Below, in pieces: positions 40,560 through 52,800 of a stretch of 64,000 nt of DNA. The notes beneath the pieces are model-generated. The model was not told where the DNA came from, ran no database searches, and saw only the letters and a list, made by a program, of their open reading frames with translations. Positions within the stretch are counted from its first letter, which is position 1. Every line of letters starts with the position of its first letter. The stretch comes from Laburnicola sp. R22_1 (Eukaryota > Ascomycota > Dothideomycetes > Pleosporales > Didymosphaeriaceae), in NCBI GenBank assembly GCA_014281115.1, contig JACONQ010000012.1, positions 2,356,001 through 2,420,000 on the forward strand, given 5' to 3'. The translations under genes were made by a program, and so were the position numbers.

Positions 40560-41039
40560 CTATTACCTTTTTAAGAACTCTAATATTATTTATTTTTCTA
40601 TTATTACCTTTTTCTTTTTTTTTCTTTTTCTTCTTTTTAAATAGCTATATATAAGTATAGTAGCACTTACTATTAGTAAGTGTTGCTAGTAAATAGTTAG
40701 GATAGCGTAAATAGGGTATTAATTTTAGATCTATCTATATTCCCTAAGTAAGTATTAATAAGTATAGCAAAGTTAAGGTTAAACTTACTATAATAAACTA
40801 GATAGGTTGTTATCTAAATAGTGGTTGTCAAATGCAGCTATTAGAGACATGCCAGCGTGCCAGCTTTTAATATTGCTATGGCTCCCCTTACTAGTAAAGT
40901 ATAATATAGAGTTGCATATAATAGAAGTATAGTTATAGTATATACGCATCTAGTTAAACTTTAGTTTAGCTCCTTATAAGTCACTATCGCCCGAAAAAAA
41001 TTCGGCCCCTTCTACCAACAAAATTGTGTCGGTTGCAAC
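40560..41039 (+). repeat. Dispersed repeat, copy B (intermediate decay)
   Basis: Same orientation and alignable along its length with copy A (24120-24632); its last ~150 bp align with copy C. It ends CCAACAAAAT then TGTGTCGGTTGCAAC, only partly decayed. A palindromic CCGAAAAAAATTCGG lies about 30 bp before the end. Confidence 0.78.
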
Positions 41040-41282
41040 GCTACACTCGGGTCCGTTTCCGACGCCGCCAGGAAAGAGTATGACCAGTACAAGTAGTACA
41101 ACAACGCGACGCTCTTGTCGATGCTTTATAAGCGCAACGAGATTTTAGAGCAGGCAGGGAAGCCCATCATGTCGATTGGGCTTACTCGTGAGGATTGGAT
41201 TGCCTGTCTTGAGGAAAACGATGCCGAACAACAGTAGTTCAACACCGAGCAAGAGCAGTCCAACGACAAACTTCCTGCTTAA
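41040..41282 (+). pseudogene. 80-codon remnant of an unknown coding sequence
   Basis: Directly after copy B, an 81-codon frame reads SVSDAARKEYDQYK*YNNATLLSML and continues KRNEILEQAGKP, LTREDWIACLEE, then ends LPA plus TAA. Two internal TAG codons sit where CAG (Gln) fits, which points to RIP. The sequence is helical, charged and clearly once coding. I do not recognise it; it may be the C-terminus of a mobile-element protein or of a host gene whose 5' part was displaced by copy B. Confidence 0.55.
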
Positions 41283-42471
41283 TTATGTCGCTCCTAAACA
41301 TTCCCGTGGCATATATCCAGAGTCAGAAAAACGGCGATAGGGTGTTGCGCTCATCTTGCGCAACGACAGATGATGTTTTGTTTGGGCTTTGGGGGCAATG
41401 TCTGAAGTAATGAGCGATGGATGGTTGCCAGTTTCAATGAGGACGGACGAGATCATAGTTTGGATGTTCCTAGGGAAGAAGACGATGGACGACAGATTGT
41501 TACGGTGGTTTTCCAGGAAGAGGTCATGTGTGATGGGTGGTTATGGTTGTTTTCTAGGAAAAGGCGGATGACCGACGGCTTGGTTATTCTCAAGGAAGGT
41601 GGCAATGGTCGATGGATGTTTGGTGTACTCCGTGAGAATAGATGTGTATCCGCTTCAACCTTTCCTCAGGATCAATACATGACATTGCGTGATCTTAGGC
41701 CAGCTGTTTAATTAATTAGCTTATGAAGACCAAGACTTCGCGAACTTGGTGTACTAGGAAGATACATGGACATCAGCTTCAAGCCCTCCTCCGGTGTCAA
41801 TACATGACGTCGCGTGAGTCTACCAGCTGTTTATTAAACTACTATGTATAAGCTAGGATTTCTTCTAATAAGTTTTATCCTACTATAATATAGCTCTTCT
41901 AATTTCTCTAGTAGTACCTACTAAACAAGTACTACTAAAAACAACTAACTTAATAATACGTAGAAGTTACGATTTGCTAAGTATTATTCTAAATACTTTA
42001 TAATATTATTTAATATAAAAGCCTTTAACAAGAACAGAATATATATATTACTAAAACACCATAAAAGTAACTCTAAAAAAAAGGGTTATAAGAAGTAGAG
42101 ATGGAGTAAGAGCAATACTAAAAGTTCGACCCTAGAATCTATCAACGCTCTGTTAAACATGACCTCACGTCCACCATCCGTCCACAACAACTACGCATCC
42201 CAACTTCAAAACCAAAAACCCAAAATCCAACCCTTCAATCTTCTACCCTACCACCCACACACTACTACCTATGGTACGCTCCATATCCCGGATTACCCCT
42301 TTTAGCCAGCTTTCCAGCCAGACACACAGACAAACGAGGCTGACATGCATGACATGATGACATGCCATGATAAAACCCCGCCTTGCCTGCCTTGTAGCGA
42401 ACGACCGCCCGCCCGCCCGGCCCCAGGCAGCCGGTTATTTCAACAACCCGAACCCCGAGTCGAGTTGGGGC
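41283..42471. other. Mixed-composition repeat-derived DNA, no supported gene
   Basis: A direct repeat of about 55 bp occurs at 41661-41716 and 41781-41836 (TCAATACATGAC, CGCGTGA/TGCGTGA, CCAGCTGTTTA). The stretch 41840-42110 is TA-rich and RIP-like. The open frame at 41389-41711 consists of imperfect TGG/GAT-rich repeats and is not convincing as a gene. Confidence 0.5.
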
Positions 42472-42607
42472 AAAGTATAACATAGAGTCGCATGTGATGG
42501 AAGCATAGTTGTGGTATTTGAACTTTGGTTCGGCTCCTTGTGAGTCACCTATCGCCCGAAAAAAAAATTTCGGCCCCTCCACCGACAAAATCGTGTCGGT
42601 TGCAACA
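42472..42607 (+). repeat. Dispersed repeat, copy C (least mutated, short)
   Basis: About 136 bp matching the ends of copies A and B. It preserves CG, CA and TG dinucleotides that are TA in the others, and carries two short palindromes, CCGAAA...TTTCGG and CCGACA...TGTCGG, just before the terminal GTTGCAAC. Confidence 0.78.
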
Positions 42608-44853
42608 ATTGGGTCAGGCTGGGTAGGTATATGCTACATACTACCCAGAATTTATTCCATATCATGTCTACCTATGCCTATCCGTATGCATATACCTTCC
42701 TCCTTTTGGAGTTCCCGCGTTGGTTTTAACTTTTACTAAACAGTGGTGATGCGATCTGACTTCCTGGGTGTGCGAGAATACTGTGACAGTGTAGTCGTGT
42801 CGTGTCGTGCGAGGGGGACGGACGGACGGAGATGGGATAGGTTGGGTTTGCGATTTGGGTTTGTGATTTGGATTTTGAATTTTGGGGCCGGGGCTGGTGT
42901 ATGCATGTTACCTAGGTATCTACATTTACGAAGGTATGTACCTAAGGTATGGTTAGGAAGTCAGTTAGGAATTTAGTCTCAAAGTCTTGCAGTACCGTCG
43001 GACGGAGCAGGACGGAGCTAGAGCTAGAACTGTGGGCCGAAAGGAAGCTCGGGACGGACTAGGTAGAGTCAGTCGGATGACTTGGAGTGATGCGGATGAA
43101 GATGGTATGGGGCGTAGTATTTATTTTTGACGCATGTTTGGGTGATGATGCGTTTCCTATTGTTAGAGGCTAGGCTAGCTGGCTTGTATGCGGATGGCAC
43201 GCGTGCGTGGTAGACGGTAGCAGGGAGGGTTTAAGCACTGCTTTTAACCCAGGGTGGGTGGAGCGTAGTTTCTAGCATATTTCCTACAGTATGGTATATC
43301 TATTACACAGCAAACTCCCCTTTCCCATCAGCCAAAACACAATTATCCCAACTCCAACTCCACCTCCAACCCCCCCACCTGTACCACTTCTTTATTACAC
43401 ACCTACACCCCACCAACTTAAGCGCAACAGCAGAACGCACGTCACAATCCAACGCCAGCCACATTACATCTATCCTGTAAACAGTCAGGCTAGCACCTCC
43501 ACACCTCCACACCTACCGCCCCGTCTTACACACTACAAACACCGCAAAAACTACAGCTCATCTCACCCTCCCGCTCCAACCCACACATGCATGCCTGCAT
43601 GCGCCAAACCAGGACTAAGCTTCTCTTCCTCTCCTACTAAATCTTTACCTTGCCTTGCCTTACCTTACCTTGTCTTGCCTTACCTTACCTTGCCTTGCCT
43701 TACCTTACCTTACCTCGCCTTACTTTTCCCCTTTCCAAAGCCCACAGTTTCATATTAACTCGCTAGCTTCCTTACTTTCGCTGCTGTAGGCGTCAAATTC
43801 CATGCCGGTGCCCGTCGACCAAAAGGATAGGAAATAGTGAAGCGAAGCGTAGCGTAGCCTAAGTCTTGGTCACGTTTCTAAGCCATGTTCAACACGCATA
43901 GATGGAAAGAGGAGTCATTCTGCGTTTCGAAACGGTGAGGTTGGAGTACGCTTCAGCTTAAGCGCGAGGAGGAAATTCTTACCAGACAGGCAGGCAGGCT
44001 GGCTGTACAGCCGCAGCTGCTGCGAAGCAAGTTGTCTGAGAAATTCCAGCAATCGAGAAAGAAAGTAAGAGAGACCATAGCTTGGCATCCCAACAGCCTA
44101 AATCGGGCCTTCTTTCCACAGGATGGAATGCGCTTGATGTGTATTGGTAGGTATTTGTCGTGGATGTGCTATATTAATATCCGCCACCGAGACTACTACT
44201 ATGTGACGATAGGAAATAAAAACAAGAAAGGGCCAGTAAACTCGACCTTAACGATACCATGGGAGGTAGTAGACGCATGAAATTGTAAAATAGCTCATAT
44301 CACCGAACAGGACAATCTTCAGTAATGCTAGTGCAGACCACATCGCAAGACCTTCTTCGCGCAAGGATAACATAAAACCCAATTTCAGTCGCGGAATACG
44401 TGCGCTTCAACCGATGGAGAGAGGAAAAGACGTAGGCCTGACTGTTTATTGCGCGACATCCCCGCCAAGAGAAGTAGAGAAGCCACGATCCCGCGTCTCC
44501 TTACATAAAACGCTCTCGATGCCCTCAGTCTACTCCACAGTACGACTTCCCACAGCTTTATTGACCGCGTGCGCAGTGCAGTCATCAAATAGGCGATCAA
44601 CCACCCGGACTTCGGCCATCAAGACAAACGTGGTAAAGGTGACACCTTCCTAATACAGGACGTTTCCCGACCATACATATCGACTAAACGCCAATTCCAA
44701 CCTCACCAAAAAAAAACACACACCCAGTTCAGATCCTTCCGCTCAATATCCAAACGTAATGACCTAAGTAAACTGCGCTCGATTTCGGTGACAGCAGACA
44801 GTCGCCAAACCTGTCCGATACAAACGTCCCATGGTAAGCCATCACCCAGAATC
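42608..44853. other. Intergenic region, no supported gene
   Basis: Normal composition with low-complexity stretches: GACGGACGGA near 42820, a CA/CCA-rich tract at 43350-43420, a pentanucleotide array at 43644-43724 and a GGCA repeat at 43987-44001. Open frames overlap on both strands without recognisable domains. Confidence 0.5.
43644..43724 (+). repeat. (TTACC/TTGCC)n pentanucleotide microsatellite
   Basis: About 16 units of CCTTA or CCTTG in an 80-bp run, with two interruptions (GTCTTG, CTCGCC). Confidence 0.85.
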
Positions 44854-45984
44854 TTAGCTCTGTATTATCAGCCTCCAGTTCTTCCGCCGCTGCAACTCCA
44901 CCATCTGCTGCGTTAGGTCCGTCAAAGTGTCTTCGACCCTCCGGTACTGCACGAGACCAAGGATGCTCCCAGCGAGATGCGTATCCGCAAGACCAACCGG
45001 AGGATTCCCGGAAGCTTGTCGTCGTGGTGACGAGCCGTCTGAATGGACCCTGCCTGCAAGCTCTGGAAACCGAGCGACGAGGAACTGCGCGATCGCAGAG
45101 CCCGTCGGCATCGTACCTGCGGATACCATGAAGCGTTTGTTGCCCGCCTGCGGAACAAAGGCTGCCTGCACGCTGGCAAGTGCAAGATCCTGCTACGGCG
45201 TAAGCGTTGCGGTCGGTTGCCCAGTCTAGGAACTCACCCTGACGTCAGCGTAGTAGTCGATACCGTAAGGAGGAGACCTCACGCGCTCGCGCGCGTCGTT
45301 GCTGCAGATATTCCACACGCGTCTATTCGCTTCTTGGATATCAGATGAGTTTTGCAGAGGCCGAATGCAGGGCCCATACACGCTCGGCGCCGTGACGTAG
45401 ACGAGCTCGAAACGGGACTGGGCCTGTCTCATCCAGCTCCAAAGTGCAGTGTAGACGATGTTGTCACTAGCTTGACTCGTCGCGAGGATGTACTCGGGAT
45501 CAACTTCAGACGTCCGGTGTGTGCCCGGGCTGTATGGGTTATAAGCACCTGGATCCGGCTCTACCAACCAGCGTGCAAAAGGCGAAAGGGAGGTCGTGAT
45601 GACAACCCTGGAAACTCTTGATGTCATCAACCTGACTGACCTCAGGACGTTGAGAAGGCACTCGGTCTGGAGATTGACAAAACGTGCGAGGCAGTCAGCT
45701 TCTTCAGAGTGGTCGGTCGCAGTATGAATGACGGTGTCGAAGGGCTCGGGATGGTCGCGGAGTGGGTCGTCAAAGGCACCTGGTGTAGAGAGGTTTCTGC
45801 GGGGTACGATGGCAATCTCTAGCCAAGAATAGCGCGTTGGCGGATACTGCTGCCTCAGCAACTGGACTTGCTCTTGTGAGCCTACGACGGCCCGTACGGA
45901 GACGTCGTAGGCTAGGAGCTGGTTGAGAATGCGAGAGCCGATGAGAGTATCAGCACCTGTAATGAGGATCCGTCTCCTTGCCAT
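44854..45984 (-). CDS. Extended short-chain dehydrogenase/epimerase-like protein
   Basis: 360 residues in two exons (45984-45238 and 45189-44854) joined across a 48-nt intron with donor GTGAGT and acceptor CAG, giving YYADVR|DLALASVQAA. The N-terminal Rossmann fold starts at residue 1 (RRRILITGADTLIGSRILNQLL), followed by FDTVIHTAT, RVVITTSLSP and VYVTAPSVYGP. This is the layout of NAD(P)-dependent extended SDRs of the dihydroflavonol/ketoreductase (Gre2-like) group. Two departures stand out: the nucleotide motif reads TGADTLIG rather than TGxxGxxG, and the YxxxK active site region reads YILATSQASDN with no Lys. Catalysis is therefore doubtful; it could be a regulatory or diverged member. It has no pathway neighbours. 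Confidence 0.8.
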
Positions 45985-47798
45985 GGTCCTAGGGAGCTGG
46001 TGATGTGTCGACCACAGAAGGTGGCGGTGGTGAGAACCGCTAATGGCGGGTTGAAGGATCCTTAACGGCAGCGTTTGGATAGTCGCTTTTACAGGGACGA
46101 GAAAGAAAACATGGCATGTATGTTACGTAGACTCACTGACTACGAGGTATACTACGGGCCGTCAAACGTCAGCACTCTGTTTGTAGTCTGCAGGAGCAGC
46201 CGCACAAGCCCCAGGGTGGGTTGCCTGCTTCTCACTTCTCGGAACCAGGTACCTGGCATCGTATCGATCGAAGCTCCGCGCTAAAGTAACGACTAGAGAA
46301 GTAGGGAAGGATCTCGTGCGCAAGGCTATCTGCTTCTGGACAAGTGACAGTTTGTGGAGCCCCGCGCTTCTGGGTCTATTCGTGCGGGACTGCAATCGAA
46401 GAGAACGTGCACGGCCACGGCGGTTTAGGCGGGTATGTCCGGTCTGGTTGGCTACCTCGCGCGAAGGGCGGTAGAGTTGCCGCTGCACTTCAAACCAAGA
46501 ACGGATATAGACCAGTGAGCACGAGATGGTTGTGAGGGGATCTGGCTAGATGGGAAGCCACCCAGCTTCCATTGGTGAGATTTTGCCGAATGTCCCTAGG
46601 AATGCGGCGCAGGTAAGCGCAGCGTGCCGCTCATCGAACACTCCACATGGTGAGCGGGAAGACACCCTGTAATCTACAGTAAACGAATGACATGTGCGTC
46701 AGGGCCTAGGTACCGGCAGCGGGTGAGTCGCACCAGGCCACTACAGGAAGTCGTCAGGCAGACATGGTTCGTCTGCAGAAGCCATGTGGACAGCCTTACG
46801 AGAGCTTACTGTATACAGAAAGGATAGGCAAAGATTTTCCGTAGCACTTGTGATTTCAGATGGAGCGGTTCTCGGTCTTTCGGCGAGAACTGCTTTGAAA
46901 TGCGAGCTGGAGCCGGAGATGCAGTACGCAATGGCACTGTCGTGGGTCTCGTGTCAAACCACAAGGCTGGGTCTTCGGCCTTGACATTGGGGCTGCATGT
47001 ATACTACTATGCCGGGATTAGATCGCTAGAGAGAACATACAGTACTGTTGAAGAGGCACAGTGCTTGTTCCCCTCCATTACAAGCCATGTCCGTCTGTCG
47101 GTGGCCGAGCAATATTAGCTGCACTGCCTGATGATTGCACGGCTGTCTTCAATACGTGGATAGGCAAAAGATATGCAAGCATAGGCTGCTGGAGTCCCGA
47201 GCGGCGTTTGTGGATCGAAGCTTACTTGGTCTATCGCTGTCCGTGTCGTTCAGGCTGTCGTACGTGCCCTCAGGAAACTGGTGTGGCGCGAAAAGCCAAG
47301 GCGGCCCATTTATGGCGCATAGGTGCGGCGCGGAATTAGAAGGCCGCATTAAGACACCAGGTACCGAACGTCGCGCTGGAAACAAGAGCGGACGTTGAAG
47401 GAGGTTTTCGGAGACCGGGGTTCGGGAATGCGAGCGCATTACTCTAAGCGTGTCACGTGCTACATACTGTGCAGGTCGAGCCACGGACGCAAGGTCAGAT
47501 TTTATATTATGGCTGCAGCAGTAGCAACCATGACAGCGAATTAATAAATGCGATGTGTCTGGGTTACGATATTGCATTCGGACCTTGATCACTACCTAGT
47601 TATACGTAGGGATCCCCACTTCGCTTCTCCCAGATCAGCATCTGCATGATTAGTCCACGCGACTAGAATCATGAAGAATCCAATGGAATCATACATGGTG
47701 TCGAGCAGGGGCAGACTCCCCGCCACGCGCCAATGTCCGTGCTATTACATAGACTACAGCTTCTAAGCCCTAGGATAAGGTCTGTCTGCATGCCCATC
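45985..47798. other. Intergenic region, no supported gene
   Basis: 1.8 kb of normal composition. Open frames on both strands (46075-46535, 46784-47398, 47149-47592) carry no recognisable motif and would need unsupported starts. Nothing RNA-like recognised. Confidence 0.45.
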
Positions 47799-49116
47799 TT
47801 ACTCCAATAACGATGCCTGGTTCGTGTACAGCACGTCGACCACGTTGCTCAGCTTCTCGATCGTTCCCAGAGCGGCATCGTATGCTTGATCCCTTTCGGA
47901 CTCATCGAAGACGATCAAACACCCAGCCCCTTGGTCTAGGACTCCGATGATGACCTTGTCCAGGATCATCTGCGAAAGCTTTCGCTCCACTTGGATTGTG
48001 TCGAGGCCCACCATCTTTGCGACGTGATCGATTTCCACCCTGCTGAACGGCTCAATTACCTTGATAAGATTCTGCTCTAGCATGTTGTCGTATAGACGCC
48101 GGAGATGTCCCGTGACGAAGGCGTCGCTCCCTAACTCCTGGCGGTAGTCGGTTAATGCCGTCTCGTATTCCTCGAGACTGCGATTGGTGTGGGCGCGAGC
48201 GACCGCCTTCATGGCGTCTAAGCTCTTGCCCGCATATTTTATGGCGTGTTTCGAGGTCATTAGCGAGGTCACGTCGTCGCCCGCATTCAGCATGATCTTG
48301 CACAGCAGCATGTACTGCAGCGCTGACGTTGCCTTTTGCGCCTCATCCTGCGAGTGGTAGCCCTCCATGGCTTCGATGAAATACGAAAAGGCGGTGTTGA
48401 AGTCGCCGTCCTCTGCATGCAGCATGCCGCTCTGCATGTCGAGCCCTGCCTGTAGCAGGGGCGGTGTATATACAGATGCCGCCGAGGTCCGGGCAGAGGT
48501 GAGAGCGGCTCGGCCTTTGGGTATGTTGCCTAGCGCATGGTAGACGCGTGACTCGAGCAGCTGCACCTCGACCAAAACCAGTTTGTCGTCCAATCGCTTC
48601 AGCTCCCGTAGTAGGCTGTTGATGAGAGTGAGGGCATCGTAGTAGGCGCGTTTCTGCATATGCAGGGAGACGAGTCGTGTCTCCAGGTTCTGACGTAAGA
48701 AGCCTCTCCGCTCCGACACGGCCCACTCTATGCATGACTTGGTAACGGCGATCTGGACGTCGGTCGTATTCGGGATGGTGGTGAACAGCTCGAGCAGCTG
48801 GCGGACTGCGCGGGTCAGCTATACCCTGCATGACTTCAAGCTCCAGCTTACCCAGCTTCGCCGTCTTTGCTTTTGCAAACGACGACAGCACCGACCGTGT
48901 TTGCCTGACGAGCTCGGCGAGTGCGTCTACCCGCTGCTGGTCGCGGAAGAGCTCGCCCAGGCCGACCAGCGCATTCTCATAGTTCTTGATAGCCGCCTCG
49001 TTGGAGCCCGGATTGGTCGCCAGGACCTCTTTGTAGATCTGCTCCGCCTTTTCGGGTTCCTTCTTCGCCAGCGTCTGGGCCTGCTCTATCCGCTTGCCGT
49101 TGTCAGCGGCCGCCAT
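47799..49116 (-). CDS. RPN6: 26S proteasome regulatory subunit Rpn6
   Basis: 423 residues in two exons (49116-48852 and 48805-47799) across a 46-nt intron with donor GTAAGC, restoring KTAKLVRQLLELFTTIPNTT. Rpn6 (PSMD11) is a lid subunit that clamps the lid to the 20S core. The N-terminal TPR-like solenoid (KRIEQAQTLAKKEPEKAEQI, KNYENALVGLGELFRDQQ, KSCIEWAVSERRGFLRQNLE, YYDALTLINSLLRELK) leads to the PCI domain (about 300-395: LRRLYDNMLEQNLIKVIEPF, VEIDHVAKMVGL, VERKLSQMILDKVIIGVLDQ) and a C-terminal helix (KLSNVVDVLYTNQASLLE). Length and order match the family. Confidence 0.95.
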
Positions 49117-49838
49117 GGTGTCGGGCGGGAAGGGTTTCGGGATGTGTGCGGGGTGTGTACGAGGTCGCGGTCGGCTGCGGGGTTGAATTGGCGGTGGGTG
49201 GCGGGGAAGATGTTGAGCTGGTGATGGGAGGCGCAAGTGAGCTCTTCGGCCGCGGCGAAACGTTTATCCGGCAGCTGGTATCATGGAACAAAGTTACTCG
49301 GATCTAACAGCAAGATTCTCGGGGAAATGGCCGTGCGAACCCGGCGAATCACTTTTCTGAACAGATCTAAATGTACAAGAGCTATCGCGTCTTCAATAAT
49401 GCTGTGCCCTGACGTTGAGGACTGCCATGGATTATTCGGCGGTGCCTAGCAACGCGCGTGGCACTGCGAAGGCCAACCACAAAGAGCTTCATAATTATAT
49501 CCTGAGAACATCTTCCCTAGTGCAATACAGCGCAGCAATTGCAGGCGCGAAAATTGTCGAAATGGTGCGCTGCCGGGGTGATGGCAGTGAGTTGGCGCGA
49601 CGGCAGCCAATGGATGAGCTCATAGGGTCTGTGCTGCGTAAACATCAACAAACGAAAGCTGCGTCCGTCCGACCACACTGCTCCCACACTTGCGCCCGCT
49701 CACCACGACTCCACGAAACTATTATATACCCGCGCAGGTTCGCAGCTGCTTGCCGTTGACCATCTCACCACCATTGAAGCGAAGCTCTGCTTCTCGCACT
49801 CCACCAACATTACCTCTTTGGAGAACATCTCCACAACA
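49117..49838. promoter_or_regulatory. Divergent promoter region of RPN6 and the coiled-coil gene
   Basis: 722 bp between head-to-head genes, so it holds both promoters and leaders. CT-rich sequence with a TATATA-containing stretch (CTATTATATACCCG) at about 49719-49734 precedes the coiled-coil gene by about 110 bp. No internal gene is supported. Confidence 0.45.
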
Positions 49839-52800
49839 ATGTCCTCGAGCGACAGGGATAACTCTCGGGACCGGGAGCTGGTCCGACACTCACATTCTTT
49901 CTCCATTGACGGAAGACTGCACATTCCAATGTATGTTTCTCCTACAGACCAGAGCCATGCCGCTAACGTCGAGACTTTAGGTGGGACAGCTCAGACCCAG
50001 AGCGCGCACCGCCGCCTCTGCCACTGAATCCCGGCTCTCCCGTTCTCACCACTCGCCAGGGCACCTCAGCCGCCATTGCGCAGGCAGCGAAGGCTTTGGA
50101 GGAGAAGGCGCGCGAGAGCATGCCCGTTAGCTCATACACGACTAACCCGATGCCACAGAGGTCTCCCGAACGCTCGCTGATCAAAGGCGCACACCACAAG
50201 CGCATGCAGTCTTTGCAAACCAGTGGCGTCAAAGATTTGCGAAGTTACCTAGATACCCACAAGTCACCCGACCGGTCTCCAGAACGCCCCCCGACTTCCG
50301 GAACACCGCCTCGAGAAGCGAGCAAGGACTACTTTGGTGGTGATCTTGGTTCCTCACAAGGAGGCACGCCGACGCCCCCGAGCCGCGACGCCTTCGCTGC
50401 CATACCTCCGCTACGACCGTCATCGCGGTCGCCGCACAAGTCGTTCATGGGAGAGAACACGCCCCCGTCAGCGACCATGGTGGCCCTGCAGACGATGAAT
50501 GTGCCTCCGCATATCATGGACCCCCCTCTTTCCAACGTCGCAAACACTCCGTCGAAAACGCCTCAACCGCAGAATTTAGATGCCATTTCTAATCAACTTC
50601 TCAGCATCACAACCATTGTCTCGAATCTGCAAAAGGATATGACGCAGCTGAGTCGGCGGAGCAAGGACAACGCGACCGATCTCGTCAGCCTGAAAGAGGC
50701 GACCAATTCACGGGACGAAGACATTCGGAAATCATTAAAGGACCTTGTGGCGACTATGAGTCACCATCAACCTGCAGGCTCTCCAGCTGATAGCCTTAGC
50801 TTCAAAGACCCCCACATGACGCCTACCAAGCAGTTCACGTTGCCTCGGATAGCATCGCCAAGCAGCTTCTTCTTGGACGACCGGACTGGAAGTCCGAATC
50901 CATATTCGGTCGAAGGCGCAGCGAGTGTTGCCATGCTGGAGAAGATTATCCGGGAGATGGTTACCAAGGACGGGCAAGAGCGACTGATCAGCAACCTGCA
51001 GAAGATTGTGGACAGCGCAAATGGCGAGACAGCGAAAAAGGTGACGGAATTAGTCGAGTTTGTCAAGCAAAGCTCGGGCAATTCTCTAGTTCGCAATGCT
51101 TCCTTTCAAGCCTCTCCCGGTACTGGCCCGTTGACGCGCACAACATCCGAGGGCATTTCGTTGCACAAGGTTGCCGAAGGCGGGAAGCCATATGCCAGCC
51201 CCAAAGCCGCCGACTTTGTTAGCGAAGAAATGCTCAAGTTCTTGCGAAAGATTAAAGACAGCGTGGCAGAATCGGGATGCGTGACCATGGGAACAAAGGC
51301 CCTTCTCCAAGACCTGCGTGGGGAAGTGCTCGGTATGGGCCGTGAGCTTGCCCGCAAGATTGAGCAAGCCGAGCAGGCAAAGTTGGAGCAACCCACGATC
51401 GAGTCTGGCCAGAATGACGTCGGTCGCATCGTCCAGGAAGGACTCGCTGATCTCAAGGAGCACATGGACAAGGTGATGCGCGAACGACGACGTCAGTCCA
51501 TGTCTTCTACAATTACCCGTACCACGGTCGACAACAACGAGGTATACGACGTGGTCAAGAACGCCTTGGCTGAACGTGGACTCGATCGGGCCCATCAAAC
51601 CGCGAGTCTGGACCAGGAAGCTATTATTGCAGCAATCCGCGAGGCGTACGAAGCCTATCAACCGAACATTCAAGTGGAGCCCGTCGGCCTCGAGCGAGAG
51701 GAAGTTTTGGAGTGTCTCCGCGAGGGCCTTCAAGATTATAGTGGTGGTGGAGTTACAAAGGAAGAGATTGAACACATTATCCAGGACTCTCTTCATAATA
51801 TGAAGCTACCCCCGCCAATCAATGAAGCGCACGAGGTTCGAGAAGAGGTAGTCATGGCTGTCCGCGAATGTCTAGAGGAACTAAGGCCGGCTCCGGGTCC
51901 TGACCTGTCACGAGAGGTTGTCAAGGAGGCTGTTATGGAGGCTTTGGCGAACCATCGCTGCGACAACGCACCGCAGGAGATTGATATATCCCCCGAGGTG
52001 CTATACCACGCGGTGAAGACCGGTCTCGAAAATACTAGTGCTCTCGCGCAGGGCACCGACGATGCTGTCTTGCAACGATTGCAGGCTCTTGTGGACGACA
52101 TGCATTCTGAATTCAAGGCATACTCTTCGGCTAGTGGCCGCGATACCGAGCAGGTACTGGACGCGCTTCGGGATGGATTGGACCACTTGCGATCTCAGCT
52201 GGAGAGTTATATCGACCAAAAGGATACAAAGGACGACATTGTCGACCATATTCGATCTGAGCTCGAGCTCCTGCGAGGAGATTTCCAGAGTATTGTAGGT
52301 GAAGTTCCCAGAGACGAGTCAACTGAGACAATCCACTACATCAAATCCGAATTCGAGCACCTACTTGAGCAGCTTGCTGAACGCTGTGCTACTACCGACG
52401 CGCACAAGAAGGAAATTCTGGAAGCCTTGAGTGCTGGATTTGAGGGAATGAAATCTCAGGTTGCGGTCCGGGGTGTTGATCTCGACGCTGACAATGAAGT
52501 CAACGAAGCGATGAAGCAAGAGCTTGAGCAGCTCAAAGTCATTCTTGGCGAGTCCAACTACAAAGACGAGGTTCTGGACAAGTTACAGGCTGGATTTGAC
52601 GGTCTGCAGACTCGTTTGGACGAAAGCACCAGCGATCAAGTCCTTGTGATTATGAAGGAGGAATTTGAGCACTTGCGGGAGACTCTTGGTGGCACCCTTA
52701 TCCGGTCCGGCGGCGCTGATAAGGACGACATTATCGATGCGATGCGGGAACTCATCGATGGCCTCCGTTCTGAGAATCCTCCAAAAGAGAGCATAGCCTC

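Noticed and set aside
43291..43758. 155-codon Pro/Thr/His-rich frame
   Set aside because: Low-complexity, overlaps the CCTTA microsatellite, no exon structure or motif.
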